Shown here one piece after another: positions 10,584-19,954 of a stretch of DNA of 64,000 bases. Position numbers and translations under genes: made by a program. Numbering within the stretch: the first letter of the stretch is position 1; each line of letters opens with the position of its first letter. The stretch comes from Gammaproteobacteria bacterium (lineage in GTDB: Bacteria; Pseudomonadota; Gammaproteobacteria; JAUZRS01). The notes under the pieces are model-generated. The model had not been told where the DNA came from, ran no database searches, and worked only from the letters and a program-made list of their open reading frames with translations. The stretch is taken from contig JAUZSP010000003.1 of assembly GCA_030949385.1 (NCBI GenBank), positions 248,001-312,000 on the forward strand, read 5' to 3'.

Positions 10584-10603
10584 ATTCCCGTTTGCACGGG
10601 AAT
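10584..10603. repeat. dRS3-like 20-bp inverted repeat
   Basis: In the uvrD-TRAP spacer lies ATTCCC-N8-GGGAAT (arms extend to ATTCCCG and CGGGAAT, 6-base loop) within a TGGATTCCCG...CGGGAATGACG context. This is the layout of neisserial dRS3 elements and of similar repeats scattered in other proteobacteria. Only this one copy was noticed in the window. No transposase is nearby. Confidence 0.65.
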
Positions 10604-10630
10604 GACGATTTTGCTGTTGAGGAGTGAGTA

Positions 10631-11737
10631 ATGAAACGACGTGATTTTATCGGAGTCGGTGCCGGTGCTTTGGCCGCTACGGCTTTGAGTGCTTGCGGTG
10701 AGTCACCACAGAGCAATTCTGCGACGGTTATGAAGCCCGCTGAGACGATTCACTGGAAGATGGTTACTACTTGGCCAAAGAACTTTCCGGGTCTGGGTAC
10801 AGGAGCTAATTTTCTTGCCAAGCTGATCACCGATATGTCCGGTGGTCGGATCAAGGTCAAAGTGTACGGTGCCAAGGAGCTGGTGCCGCCCTTTGAGATC
10901 TTTGATTTTGTCAGCAACGGCGGGGCGCAATTGGGTCACGGTGCCTCTTATTATTGGAAGGGTAAATCGGAGGCGGCGCAGTTTTTCTCCGCCGTGCCGT
11001 TTGGTTTGACGGCGCAAGAGATGAACGCATGGCTCTATCACGGCGGTGGCATGGCGCTGTGGCAAGAGGTCTATAAACCCTTTGGTCTGGTGCCGATGGC
11101 AGCGGGCAATACGGGGGTGCAGATGGGCGGTTGGTTTAACAAAGAGATCAACAGTTTGGCGGATCTGAAGGGCTTGAAGATGCGCATCCCCGGTTTGGGT
11201 GGAGAGGTGTTGCGTCGTGCCGGTGGCACGCCCGTAGGTCTGCCAGGTGGTGAGCTGTTTACCTCTTTGGAGCGCGGTACCATTGACGCGACGGAGTGGG
11301 TCGGGCCGTACAACGATCTGGCCTTTGGGTTTTATAAGGCGGCTAAATATTACTACTCTCCCGGTTGGCATGAGCCAGGCACCACGCTGGAGTGTTTTGT
11401 GAATCAAAAGGCGCTTGAGGCTTTGCCAGAAGATCTGCAACAGATTGTCAAAAACGCCGCCCGAGTGGCGAATCAAGACATGTTGGCGGAATACAGCGCG
11501 CGCAACAACGCTGCTTTGCAGACCTTATTGAACGAGCATAATGTTCAACTGCGCCGTTTCCCGAAAGAGGTATTGAGTCAACTGCGTCAGCTTTCGGAGC
11601 AGGTGGTGGCGGAGATTGCGGATAAAGATCCGCTGTCGAAAAAGGTTTATGAAGCGTATCAAGCCTTTCGGACGCAGGCGGTGGCGTGGAGTGATTTATC
11701 GGAGCGGGCGTATTTGAATGCTCGCTCTGAGAGTTAA
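10631..11737 (+). CDS. TRAP transporter solute-binding lipoprotein (DctP/TakP family)
   Basis: A 368-residue periplasmic solute-binding protein of the tripartite ATP-independent transporter class. The N-terminus has a twin-arginine-like KRRDFIGVG start followed by a lipobox LSAC (cysteine about 22), so it is probably a Tat-exported lipoprotein. The mature domain shows WKMVTTWPKNFPGLGTGAN, LKGLKMRIPGLGGEVLRRAGG, ERGTIDATEWVGPYND and YYSPGWHEPGT, the pattern of the TakP/monocarboxylate-keto acid branch. A GGAG site is well spaced before ATG 10631. The membrane subunits DctQ and DctM are not adjacent, so this is an orphan binding protein here. The substrate is inferred only from family. Confidence 0.9.
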   Translation: MKRRDFIGVGAGALAATALSACGESPQSNSATVMKPAETIHWKMVTTWPKNFPGLGTGANFLAKLITDMSGGRIKVKVYGAKELVPPFEIFDFVSNGGAQLGHGASYYWKGKSEAAQFFSAVPFGLTAQEMNAWLYHGGGMALWQEVYKPFGLVPMAAGNTGVQMGGWFNKEINSLADLKGLKMRIPGLGGEVLRRAGGTPVGLPGGELFTSLERGTIDATEWVGPYNDLAFGFYKAAKYYYSPGWHEPGTTLECFVNQKALEALPEDLQQIVKNAARVANQDMLAEYSARNNAALQTLLNEHNVQLRRFPKEVLSQLRQLSEQVVAEIADKDPLSKKVYEAYQAFRTQAVAWSDLSERAYLNARSES

Positions 11738-11758
11738 TTTGACAATGGTTTTTCTGTG

Positions 11759-12772
11759 ATGAGTTCCGTTGCTGAGCAGTTAAATTTTTCTGATTTGTGG
11801 TCAGAGCCGCCTTTTATCAAACAGAAAGAGACCTCTTTTGATTTCATTGATCTGTTTGCTGGTATTGGCGGTTTTCGCTTGGCGCTGCAAAAAGCCGGTG
11901 GGCGCTGTGTTTTTTCCAGTGAGTGGGACAAAGACGCTCGGAAGACCTATTTGGCTAACTTTGGGGATCTGCCGGAGGGTGATATTACCAACATAGCCGC
12001 TGAGGATATTCCTGATCATGATGTTCTGTGCGCGGGGTTTCCTTGTCAGCCCTTCAGTCTGGCGGGTGTGTCAGCGAGAAATTCACGGGATACGGCTCAT
12101 GGTTTTGCCTGTGAAACTCAGGGGACACTGTTTTTTGATGTTGCTCGAATTATTGCAGAAAAACGCCCCAAAGTGGTGTTTTTAGAGAATGTAAAAAACA
12201 TTATTAATCACGATAAGGGCAATACTTTTAATGTGATTAAAAAAACCATTGAGGCGTTGGGGTATTCATTTTCGTATAAAATTATTAATGCAGCGTCGTA
12301 TGTTCCGCAAAAAAGGGTGCGGTGTTATATGGTCTGTTTGCGTGACAGTAGCGAGGCTTTTGGTTTTCCAGAGAATGAGGCTGAGCCATTACCACTGAAA
12401 TCCATTCTTGACTCACACGTAGATGAGAAATTTACCATTTCAGATAAATTATGGGCAGGGCATCAAAGGCGTACAGCGAATAATTTAGCCAGAGGCACAG
12501 GGTTTACTGCATTTTGTGCGGATGTGGATAAACCGGCAAATACGATTGTGGCGCGTTATGGAAAAGACGGCAAAGAGTGTCTGATTCCACAAGCAGGTAA
12601 AAATCCGCGCATGTTGACTCCAAGGGAGTGCGCTAGGCTTCAGGGTTTTCCAGAAGAATACCAAATTGTCGTTGCAAAAACAGCAGCTTACCGACAGTTT
12701 GGTAATTCTGTTGCTTTGCCAGTTATTGAGTCTATCTCGCAGCGGATTAAATCCTATTTAGATCGAGTTTAA
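11759..12772 (+). CDS. DNA cytosine-5 methyltransferase, Dcm-like
   Basis: SAM-dependent C5-cytosine DNA methyltransferase of about 337 residues. The ordered motifs are I (DLFAGIGGFRLAL, about 29), IV with the catalytic cysteine (GFPCQPFSLAG, about 98), VI (FLENVKN), VIII (QKRVRCY), IX (LTPRECARLQGFP) and X (RQFGNSVALPV). The stretches around motif IV and HGFACETQGTLFFDVARII are strikingly like E. coli Dcm, so a CCWGG-like target is possible, but specificity sits in the variable region (about 205-265), which I cannot decode. No endonuclease or Vsr gene adjoins it, so it looks like an orphan. The start is ATG 11759 or GTG 11756; neither has a clear ribosome site. Confidence 0.92.
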   Translation: MSSVAEQLNFSDLWSEPPFIKQKETSFDFIDLFAGIGGFRLALQKAGGRCVFSSEWDKDARKTYLANFGDLPEGDITNIAAEDIPDHDVLCAGFPCQPFSLAGVSARNSRDTAHGFACETQGTLFFDVARIIAEKRPKVVFLENVKNIINHDKGNTFNVIKKTIEALGYSFSYKIINAASYVPQKRVRCYMVCLRDSSEAFGFPENEAEPLPLKSILDSHVDEKFTISDKLWAGHQRRTANNLARGTGFTAFCADVDKPANTIVARYGKDGKECLIPQAGKNPRMLTPRECARLQGFPEEYQIVVAKTAAYRQFGNSVALPVIESISQRIKSYLDRV

Positions 12773-12817
12773 GCAAGTTATTACCGTCCTTGGTGATAAG
12801 CATAAATTGAATCTGTT

Positions 12818-13321
12818 TTATGTCGTGTTCGTCGTTCCTTTGCTTTGATCCGCCAAATAATCCCCCGACTTCCCGCCGCGTTTCTCCAGCAGACGAATCT
12901 GACCGATCACCATGCCACGATCCACCGCTTTGCACATATCGTAGATGGTGGCCAAGGCAACTTGCACCGCGATCAAAGCCTCCATTTCCACCCCAGTCCG
13001 CTCTAAAACCTCAGTGCGTGCCGCACAGGATAGGGTGTTGCGTTCGGTGTCGGGCAGAAAATCCACCTCAACGCGGGTCAGGCTGATGGGGTGGCAGAGG
13101 GGAATCAGCTCGGAGGTCTTTTTCGAGGCCATAATGCCTGCGATGCGTGCGATGCCCAGCACATCGCCTTTTTTATGACTGCCGGAAAGGATCAGATTTA
13201 GGGTTTCTGCTTGCATCTGAATCTCGCCACCGGCAACGGCGATGCGATGGGTGATGCTTTTTTCACCGACATTGACCATGTGAGCTTGGCCGTCGTTGTT
13301 AAAATGAGTCAGTTTTGACAT
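12818..13321 (-). CDS. moaC: MoaC, cyclic pyranopterin monophosphate synthase
   Basis: Catalyses the second step of molybdenum cofactor synthesis, converting 3',8-cyclo-GTP made by MoaA to cyclic pyranopterin monophosphate. The 167 residues include [44 protein letters not shown] (the signature with the conserved K and H residues) and [28 protein letters not shown] near residue 110. An AAGGA ribosome site precedes ATG 13321. It stands alone between the Dcm-like gene and a divergent small gene; other moa genes are not in the window. Confidence 0.96.
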   Translation of the reverse strand: MSKLTHFNNDGQAHMVNVGEKSITHRIAVAGGEIQMQAETLNLILSGSHKKGDVLGIARIAGIMASKKTSELIPLCHPISLTRVEVDFLPDTERNTLSCAARTEVLERTGVEMEALIAVQVALATIYDMCKAVDRGMVIGQIRLLEKRGGKSGDYLADQSKGTTNTT

Positions 13322-13412
13322 GGTTTTAATTCCTTTTTAATAAAAGATCTACTCTCTGTTTTATGGTCTAATTGTCCCGTTATCAAGTCAATGTTTATGA
13401 GGCCGATTGAAT

Positions 13413-13793
13413 ATGAAGCAAATAATCAGAGTTCTGTTGTGCTCTCTTCTCACCTTACCGTTTAATAGCATGGCCTCAGAGCTGACCCATTTGGTCTTTC
13501 TCTGGTTAAAAACCCCGAATGATGCCGATGCGATCACGGCGATCCGCACTGCATCACGCTCCTTTGCTCGCATTCCCAGTGTGCAGCAGGTGAGTATCAG
13601 CCGTGCTGAGCCGAGTGAACGCGCCATTGTGGATGATTCTTTTGATCTGGCCATCTCTTTGACGTTTCAACATCGGGCGGCGCTGGATGACTATTTAAAA
13701 CACCCTCTGCATACCTCGACGGTACACGATGTGATTCGGCCCTTGATTCGCAAAATTGTGGTCTACGATTTGGCAAACGTGGCCAGTGAATGA
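13413..13793 (+). CDS. exported Dabb (stress-responsive A/B barrel) domain protein
   Basis: A 126-residue protein with an N-terminal signal peptide (LLCSLLTLPFNSMAS, cleavage near residue 20) followed by a dimeric alpha-beta barrel (Dabb) domain. The motifs are THLVFLWLKTP, the central FDLAISLTFQHRAALDDYLKHPLHTSTV and the terminal VYDL strand. The conserved histidines of the HPLH segment are present. Dabb proteins are small dimers of varied or unknown function; export of one is less common. The ATG at 13413 is preferred to the TTG two codons earlier. Confidence 0.78.
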   Translation: MKQIIRVLLCSLLTLPFNSMASELTHLVFLWLKTPNDADAITAIRTASRSFARIPSVQQVSISRAEPSERAIVDDSFDLAISLTFQHRAALDDYLKHPLHTSTVHDVIRPLIRKIVVYDLANVASE

Positions 13794-13858
13794 TCCTCTA
13801 ACACAGGGCGTTTTTGTTACACTCTCCGCCCCTCTTTCTTGACCCTTGGAGCCAGACC

Positions 13859-16573
13859 ATGGCGCAAAACAGCCCCCTCATTTTGGTGGACGGTTCGTCC
13901 TATCTTTACCGTGCTTTTTTTGCCATGTCGCGTGCTGACTTGCGTAACGAACTGGGCGAACCCACGGGCGCGGTTTATGGTGTGCTGAACATGCTGAAAA
14001 AACTATTGGAAGAGTATCAACCGTCGCATCTGGCAGTGGTGTTTGATGCTAAGGGCAAAACCTTTCGGGACGATCTTTATGCCGAGTACAAATCTCATCG
14101 GCCCCCGATGCCAGACGAGTTACAGATGCAGATCAAACCGCTTCATCAGGCGGTGCGGGCGCTGGGGCTGCCACTGCTGATGGAGTCGGGCGTGGAGGCA
14201 GACGATGTGATCGGCACTTTGGCCAAACAGGCGGCGGCAGAAGGGATGTCGGTATTGATCTCCACTGGCGACAAAGATATGGCGCAGTTGGTGGACGACA
14301 AAATCACTCTGATCAACACCATGACCGACACGGTTTTAGACCCAGAGGGCGTGGTGGAAAAGTTCGGCGTGCGTCCAGATCAGATTATTGACTATTTAGC
14401 GTTGGTGGGTGACAGCGCCGATAACATTCCTGGGGTGCCGGGGTGTGGCCCAAAGACGGCACAGAAGTGGTTGGCGGCGTACGACAGCGTGGAAAACCTG
14501 CTGGCCAATGCGGATAAAATCAAAGGCAAAATTGGCGAACGGCTGCGCGATAATTTGGAGTTGCTTTCGTTGGCGCAGGTGTTAACGACGATCAAACTGG
14601 ATTTGGAGTTGCCGCAAGCACCACAGGATTTGGCGCTGCGGGAGCCGGATCGTGAAGACTTGATGGGGCTGTATGAACGACTGCAATTTAAAACCTGGTT
14701 GGCAGAATTACAACGCGGTGCGGTTGAAGGTGAGAGTGAAACAGCGGTTTCAGTTCCAGCAGCGGAAAAATCGTACCAGATTATTTACACACAAGCCGAG
14801 TTGGATCACTGGTTGGCGCGTCTTCAGAAGGCAGAGCTGTTTGCGTTTGATACGGAGACCACCAGTTTGGATTACATGCTGGCGGAGGTGGTGGGGGTCT
14901 CTTTTGCGGTGCAGAGCGGTGAAGCGGCTTATTTGCCCTTTGCTCACCGCTACTTGGGTGCGCCAGAGCAGCTGGATCGTGACGAGGTGTTGGCGCAGCT
15001 CAAGCCGCTGCTGGAAAATCCTGAGCTGAAAAAGGTCGGTCAAAACCTTAAATACGATCGCAGTGTTTTATTGAACCACGGCATTGAGCTGCACGGCATC
15101 GAACACGACACCATGCTGCAATCTTATGTGTTGGACTCCGTTGCCAGCCGTCACGATATGGATTCGCTGGCGAAAAAATACCTCGGCGTGGAGACCACCT
15201 CCTTTGAAAGTGTGGCAGGTAAAGGCAAAAAACAGCTCACCTTTGATCAAATTGATCTTGAGGTGGCCGGACCTTATGCGGCAGAAGATGCGGACATTAC
15301 TCTTTCTCTGCATCAGACTTTGTGGCCACAACTGCAAGAATTGCCGGAGCAGAAGAAACTCTATGAAGAGATTGAACGGCCTCTGTTGAGTGTGCTTTCT
15401 CGTATTGAGCGAACCGGAGTGATGATCGACGCGGATCTGTTACGGCAACAGAGTTTGGAGCTGGAAAAACGCTTGGAAGAGCTAAAGCTGCAAGCCTATA
15501 AAGAAGCCGATCAGGAGTTTAATCTCAATTCACCGAAACAGATTCAGGCAATCTTTTTTGAGCAGTTAAAACTGCCGGTGATTCGCAAAACCCCCAAAGG
15601 TCAGCCTTCCACCGCTGAGGATGTGTTGGAGCAGTTGGCTTTGGATTATCCGTTGCCAAAATTAATCCTAGAGCACCGCTCACTGAATAAATTAAAAAGC
15701 ACCTATTTGGATCGGTTGCCGGAACAGGTCAGTGAGGTGGATGGTCGCATTCACACCTCTTATCATCAGGCGGTTACAGCCACCGGCAGACTCTCTTCTT
15801 CTGATCCAAATTTACAGAACATTCCTGTGCGAACGCAGGAAGGGCGGCGCATTCGCCATGCGTTTGTGGCTGCGACAGGTTCGTCTATTTTGGCTGCCGA
15901 TTATTCACAGGTGGAGTTGCGGATTATGGCGCATCTGTCGGGGGATGAGGGGTTGTTAACGGCGTTTGCGCACGGTGAGGACATTCATAAAGCGACTGCC
16001 GCTGAGGTCTTTGGCGTGGCGCGGGAGTCTGTTAGCAACGATCAGCGCCGTGCAGCCAAGGCGATCAATTTTGGTCTGATTTACGGCATGTCGGCTTTTG
16101 GTTTGGCCAAACAGTTGGGTATTCCCCGTGGTCAGGCGCAGGAATATGTGGATCTCTATTTTGCGCGTTACCCTGGGGTGAAGGCGTATATGGAGCAGAT
16201 CCGCGAATTTGCCCGCGAAAACGGTTATGTGGAGACGGTCTTTGGGCGGCGGCTCTATCTGCCGGAGATCAATGCGCGTAACGGCCAACGTCGCCAGTAC
16301 GCTGAACGCACGGCGATCAATGCGCCGATGCAAGGCACGGCAGCGGACATCATCAAGCGGGCGATGATTGCGGTGGACGACTGGTTACAGAACTCGGCCC
16401 TGAAAAGCAAAATGATCATGCAGGTGCATGATGAATTGGTGTTTGAGGTCTTGAATGATGAGCTTGAGGTGGTGCAGAAGAAGGTGATTGAGTTGATGGA
16501 AGCGGCAGCAGAGTTGGCGGTGCCGCTGGTGGTGGATGTGGGGGTGGGTTTGAATTGGGAAGAGGCGCATTAG
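13859..16573 (+). CDS. polA: DNA polymerase I
   Basis: Repair and Okazaki-fragment polymerase of 904 residues from ATG 13859, which has a GGAG site at 13847-13850. Domains in order: 5'-3' exonuclease (about 1-290, with [26 protein letters not shown] and the helix-hairpin-helix [20 protein letters not shown]), 3'-5' proofreading exonuclease (about 300-490, [11 protein letters not shown] with the catalytic D/E pair), and polymerase (about 500-904, with [19 protein letters not shown], the O-helix [16 protein letters not shown] and VHDELVFEV). All catalytic acids appear intact. Its stop shares one base with the next gene's GTG start. Confidence 0.98.
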   Translation: MAQNSPLILVDGSSYLYRAFFAMSRADLRNELGEPTGAVYGVLNMLKKLLEEYQPSHLAVVFDAKGKTFRDDLYAEYKSHRPPMPDELQMQIKPLHQAVRALGLPLLMESGVEADDVIGTLAKQAAAEGMSVLISTGDKDMAQLVDDKITLINTMTDTVLDPEGVVEKFGVRPDQIIDYLALVGDSADNIPGVPGCGPKTAQKWLAAYDSVENLLANADKIKGKIGERLRDNLELLSLAQVLTTIKLDLELPQAPQDLALREPDREDLMGLYERLQFKTWLAELQRGAVEGESETAVSVPAAEKSYQIIYTQAELDHWLARLQKAELFAFDTETTSLDYMLAEVVGVSFAVQSGEAAYLPFAHRYLGAPEQLDRDEVLAQLKPLLENPELKKVGQNLKYDRSVLLNHGIELHGIEHDTMLQSYVLDSVASRHDMDSLAKKYLGVETTSFESVAGKGKKQLTFDQIDLEVAGPYAAEDADITLSLHQTLWPQLQELPEQKKLYEEIERPLLSVLSRIERTGVMIDADLLRQQSLELEKRLEELKLQAYKEADQEFNLNSPKQIQAIFFEQLKLPVIRKTPKGQPSTAEDVLEQLALDYPLPKLILEHRSLNKLKSTYLDRLPEQVSEVDGRIHTSYHQAVTATGRLSSSDPNLQNIPVRTQEGRRIRHAFVAATGSSILAADYSQVELRIMAHLSGDEGLLTAFAHGEDIHKATAAEVFGVARESVSNDQRRAAKAINFGLIYGMSAFGLAKQLGIPRGQAQEYVDLYFARYPGVKAYMEQIREFARENGYVETVFGRRLYLPEINARNGQRRQYAERTAINAPMQGTAADIIKRAMIAVDDWLQNSALKSKMIMQVHDELVFEVLNDELEVVQKKVIELMEAAAELAVPLVVDVGVGLNWEEAH

Positions 16574-17844
16574 TGGCGATGATTTCAGAAGAAGTATTGG
16601 CAGATATCATGTCTGTCTCTAAACGTACCGTCGAGAGCTGGAAAAAAAAGGGCAAGATTAAGCCGTTAAAAAATGGAAAATACGCTTTAAACAGTTTGTC
16701 TGAATTTCCGCAAATTCAAGCTCTTCTTCAATCAAAATGGAGTGAAGAGATAAAGATTAAGCCGATCAGAGCGTATCGTTCGATTGAGTTGTTTGCCGGA
16801 GCAGGTGGCTTGGCCATCGGTTTAGAGCGTGCTGGGTTTAACGCGGTGGCTTTCAATGAGATAGATAGAGATGCGTGTAAAACATTGCGAGAAAATCGTC
16901 CTGCTTGGAACGTAATTGAGGCTGATATTAGCCGTATTGATTTTAGCATCTACAAAGATGTGGATTTTTTATCAGGTGGTTTTCCTTGCCAAGCTTTTTC
17001 TTATGCAGGCAATAAGATGGGGTTTGAAGATGCGCGAGGGACGTTGTTTTTTGAGTTTGCCAGAGCAATCAAAGAGGTCAGGCCGAAGGTTTTTCTGGGT
17101 GAAAATGTTCGTGGTTTATTAAACCATGATGGCGGTAAAACTCTGGCAGCGATTAAAGCGGTGATTGAAGATATTGGTTACACCTTGATTGAGCCAAAGG
17201 TCTTGAAGGCCCTTTTTTATCAAGTGCCGCAAAAAAGAGAGCGGTTGTTTTTAGTCTGTATTCGCAATGATCTGTTTGAACACGCTGAATTCAGTTGGCC
17301 TGAGCCTTATTCTAAGGTGTTAACGCTCAGAGATGCGTTGAAAAAAGGCGCTCTGTACGATTCCGATTGCCCAGAATCTCAGGGGCAGGTTTACCCTAAA
17401 AGAAAAAAAGAGATATTGGATATGGTTCCGCCAGGAGGCTGCTGGGTTGATCTTCCTGATGAGGTGCAGAGAGAGTATATGCAAAAGAGCTATTTTTTAG
17501 GTGGTGGCAAAACAGGCATGGCTCGACGACTCTCCTATGACAGCCCCAGTTTGACCCTGACCTGCGCCCCCGCGCAAAAACAGACCGAGCGTTGTCACCC
17601 AGAAGAGACCCGACCCTTGACTGTGAGAGAGTATGCGCGGATTCAAACTTTTCCAGATGATTGGCGCTTTATGGGATCGGTGAGCAGCCAATACAAACAG
17701 ATTGGCAATGCGGTGCCGGTTAATTTGGCTCATGCGATGGGCAGACGCATGATTGCTCTGTTGAACAGCATTGAAGATAAAATGGCATGTTCGGACAGTG
17801 CTTGTGTAAAAGCTGAACTGGAAACACAGTTGACTCTTTTTTGA
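16573..17844 (+). CDS. DNA cytosine-5 methyltransferase with N-terminal helix-turn-helix
   Basis: A C5-cytosine DNA methyltransferase of about 423 residues. The N-terminal 50-60 residues form a predicted HTH (ADIMSVSKRTVESWKKKG), like the regulatory extensions of some restriction-linked methyltransferases that repress their own operon. The catalytic part has motif I (ELFAGAGGLAIGLERAG), IV (GGFPCQAFSYAG), VI (GENVRGLL), VIII (QKRERLF), IX (RPLTVREYARIQTFPDDW) and X (QIGNAVPVNLA). The start is taken as GTG 16573, with AGAGG seven bases upstream, inside the polA stop; an ATG at 16579 is the alternative. The target sequence is unknown and no nuclease gene is adjacent. An AT-rich segment follows. 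Confidence 0.9.
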   Translation: MAMISEEVLADIMSVSKRTVESWKKKGKIKPLKNGKYALNSLSEFPQIQALLQSKWSEEIKIKPIRAYRSIELFAGAGGLAIGLERAGFNAVAFNEIDRDACKTLRENRPAWNVIEADISRIDFSIYKDVDFLSGGFPCQAFSYAGNKMGFEDARGTLFFEFARAIKEVRPKVFLGENVRGLLNHDGGKTLAAIKAVIEDIGYTLIEPKVLKALFYQVPQKRERLFLVCIRNDLFEHAEFSWPEPYSKVLTLRDALKKGALYDSDCPESQGQVYPKRKKEILDMVPPGGCWVDLPDEVQREYMQKSYFLGGGKTGMARRLSYDSPSLTLTCAPAQKQTERCHPEETRPLTVREYARIQTFPDDWRFMGSVSSQYKQIGNAVPVNLAHAMGRRMIALLNSIEDKMACSDSACVKAELETQLTLF

Positions 17845-17928
17845 GTGTTATAGGTGCTGTTTTTGCATAGAAGTTAAAATCATTTTTTTGATTTTGATTT
17901 TTATTTTGATAAGATGGGTGGTTAAGTT

Positions 17929-18561
17929 GTGAGTGATATAAAAATATTGATTCGAGAGTATAGGGATACAGATTATACAACATGTGAAGCTCTTGTGAGT
18001 GAGGTGTGGAGTTTGGATGTTAAATTTCAGCCACAAGAATTTTCGACTCGTGTTAAAAATATGTACACCCAAGGTTCTGTAATAGGCAGTAATTTTAGAG
18101 TAGTGCTTGAAATTAATGGTCGTGTGGTTGGTTTTCTTTTTGGTTTAAATGAACAGCAGCCCAAGCCTGATAGAGACCTGATTTTTGAATCCACAGTTTT
18201 GTGGAAAATATTAAATATAGACGGCCTTTCTGTAAGGGATAAAGAAAATTTATTTAGTGCAATTAATCAGCATGAAAAAAATAGGTTGGCCGTTATGGGG
18301 AGAGATAAAAGTGAGGTGGTCTTATGTGTTGTTTCTCCTCTTTTCCAAAAAAATGGTTATGGTAAAAAACTGATTTATGATTTTATAACTCACTGTAAAA
18401 ATGATGCTGTTGAGTCTATTGTTGTGGAAGCAAATAATTTTGGCAGTGGTGATTTTTATCAAGCTATTGGTTTTCAATATCGATTTGGTTTCGATTCACC
18501 ATTGCATGAATATATGGGTGAAACCAGAGCGGCTTGTATGTATGAATATCGAATTTCATAG
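17929..18561 (+). CDS. GNAT-family N-acetyltransferase
   Basis: A 210-residue GNAT-like acetyltransferase, probably cytoplasmic. The N-terminal IREYRDTDYTTCEALV is a typical beta1-alpha1 start. Motif A, which binds acetyl-CoA, is VVSPLFQKNGYGKKLIYDF (about 140), with Q/R-x-x-G-x-G/A read as QKNGYG. The NNFGSGDFYQAIGFQYRFGF segment matches the GNAT motif B/C end. The start is GTG 17929. It is markedly AT-rich compared with polA and lies between a methyltransferase gene and an O-methyltransferase, so it may be part of an acquired cassette. The substrate cannot be told. Confidence 0.75.
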   Translation: MSDIKILIREYRDTDYTTCEALVSEVWSLDVKFQPQEFSTRVKNMYTQGSVIGSNFRVVLEINGRVVGFLFGLNEQQPKPDRDLIFESTVLWKILNIDGLSVRDKENLFSAINQHEKNRLAVMGRDKSEVVLCVVSPLFQKNGYGKKLIYDFITHCKNDAVESIVVEANNFGSGDFYQAIGFQYRFGFDSPLHEYMGETRAACMYEYRIS

Positions 18562-18582
18562 AAATTTTTTGGAATTATTAGT

Positions 18583-19272
18583 GTGAAAAAAGGTAAGTTA
18601 AGTTTGATTGAGGGTGTCTGTGATTATGTTTTGGACAACTCGTTAAGAGAGTCCGGTGTTCTCAAGCGTTTGCGCTTGGAAACTGAAAAAGACGCTGCGT
18701 CAATTATGCAAATACCCCCTGAGCAAGGCCAATTTATGGCGCTGTTGGTACAGCTTATTGGGGCAAAAAGAAGCATTGAGATTGGTGTTTACACAGGTTA
18801 CAGCACGTTGTGTGTCTCTCAGGCTATGCCAAGTGACAGTTATACCATCGCCTGTGATACGAGCGAAACATGGACGAATATTGCAAAAAAATATTGGCAA
18901 GAAGCTGGGGTTGATCATAAAATTGATTTGAGGTTGTCACCGGCAGCGGAAACACTAAGGTCATTGCTTGATGATGGTCAGAGCGGATCGTATGATTTTG
19001 TATTTATTGATGCAGATAAAGAGAGTTACAATGAATATTATGAGTTGTCGCTTGAACTACTGAAAAAAGGTGGGTTGATGATGATTGATAATGTGCTTCT
19101 TTTTGGGTCGGTTGTTGATGTTAATTTACCAGAGGCTTCATTGAGAGGTGTTTTTTCTGAAAACAGCGTTGAATCTGTGCGTAGATTAAATAAAAAAATA
19201 AAGAATGACGCTAGAGTCGATATAAGCATGTTGCAAATGGCTGATGGAATAAGCTTGGCAAGGAAAAGGTAA
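18583..19272 (+). CDS. class I SAM O-methyltransferase (caffeoyl-CoA/catechol OMT type)
   Basis: A 229-residue SAM-dependent methyltransferase of the cation-dependent O-methyltransferase (Methyltransf_3) family. Visible features are PPEQGQFMALLVQLIGAK before motif I (SIEIGVYTGYSTLCVS, about 66), the acidic strand-2 residue in IACDTSE, the metal-binding FIDADKESYNEYYELSLELLKKGG (about 147), and DNVLLFG. These residues indicate a Mg-dependent catechol-like OMT. It starts at GTG 18583, 22 bases after the GNAT gene, so the two are likely co-transcribed. It is AT-rich like its neighbour. The natural acceptor is unknown. Confidence 0.86.
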   Translation: MKKGKLSLIEGVCDYVLDNSLRESGVLKRLRLETEKDAASIMQIPPEQGQFMALLVQLIGAKRSIEIGVYTGYSTLCVSQAMPSDSYTIACDTSETWTNIAKKYWQEAGVDHKIDLRLSPAAETLRSLLDDGQSGSYDFVFIDADKESYNEYYELSLELLKKGGLMMIDNVLLFGSVVDVNLPEASLRGVFSENSVESVRRLNKKIKNDARVDISMLQMADGISLARKR

Positions 19273-19296
19273 GGATCATTGCTTTACGATAATTAG

Positions 19297-19932
19297 CCCT
19301 TTTCTGGTGGCAGCAAAGAGTGGCCGCTGTTGGCGGAAGATGAAAAATTCATTTTGATGGTGCCCAACGGTGTTAATGCGCGTACGCAAAAATCACGGGG
19401 AGGTTCACGCAACTGGAATGATTGTCGCATTGCGCTTAAAAAAGGCGTGGCTTCACATGCGGATGATGTCGGTTTTATCAAAAAACTGTTGATTTGGAGT
19501 CAAAATCACCTGTCCATCAACGTTCAGCGAATTTACCTTAGCGGTGCTTCCAATGGTGGTTTGATGAGTTATCGTTTGGCCACAGAGCTGCCTGATGCGT
19601 TTGCCGCCGTGGCGGTGTTTATTGCCAACGGGGCAGCGCAAGGCGAGTGTCCGCAGGCGACGCAAGCGGTGAACAAAGTTAAGCGTGATTTAGTTGAGAG
19701 AGTACCACTGCTGGATCTGAATAAACGCGATGGCAGCCGAGTTATTAAACGTCTCTATCCAGCGAGCAAAGCGGGTGAGGAGGTTTGGTTTTATGAGCTT
19801 AGAGGGGCAGGTCATGTGATCCCTTCTATAGAGCATGAAGTTCCTAAATGGATACAGAGGGCACTGTTGGGAAAACAAAATAAAGACATGGAAGGAGCTG
19901 CTGAAGCATGGCGATTTTTTCAGCGCCATTGA
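19297..19932 (+). pseudogene. decayed PHB-depolymerase/LpqC-like esterase
   Basis: The open frame from 19297 (no good start codon) matches the C-terminal two-thirds of an esterase of the polyhydroxybutyrate depolymerase/LpqC family. It has ILMVPNGVN, GSRNWNDC, the nucleophile elbow SGASNGGLMSYRLATELPD (serine present), GAGH with the catalytic histidine, and the terminal EAWRFFQRH. The signal peptide and the N-terminal HG oxyanion segment are absent. The stretch after AVFIANGA is too short: the usual segment with the catalytic aspartate (an NGTxDP-like motif) appears deleted. The remnant begins just 24 bases after the O-methyltransferase stop, so the upstream half was probably replaced by the AT-rich insert. 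Confidence 0.72.
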
Positions 19933-19954
19933 TGCTGTTGGTGTTCTAAATGCC

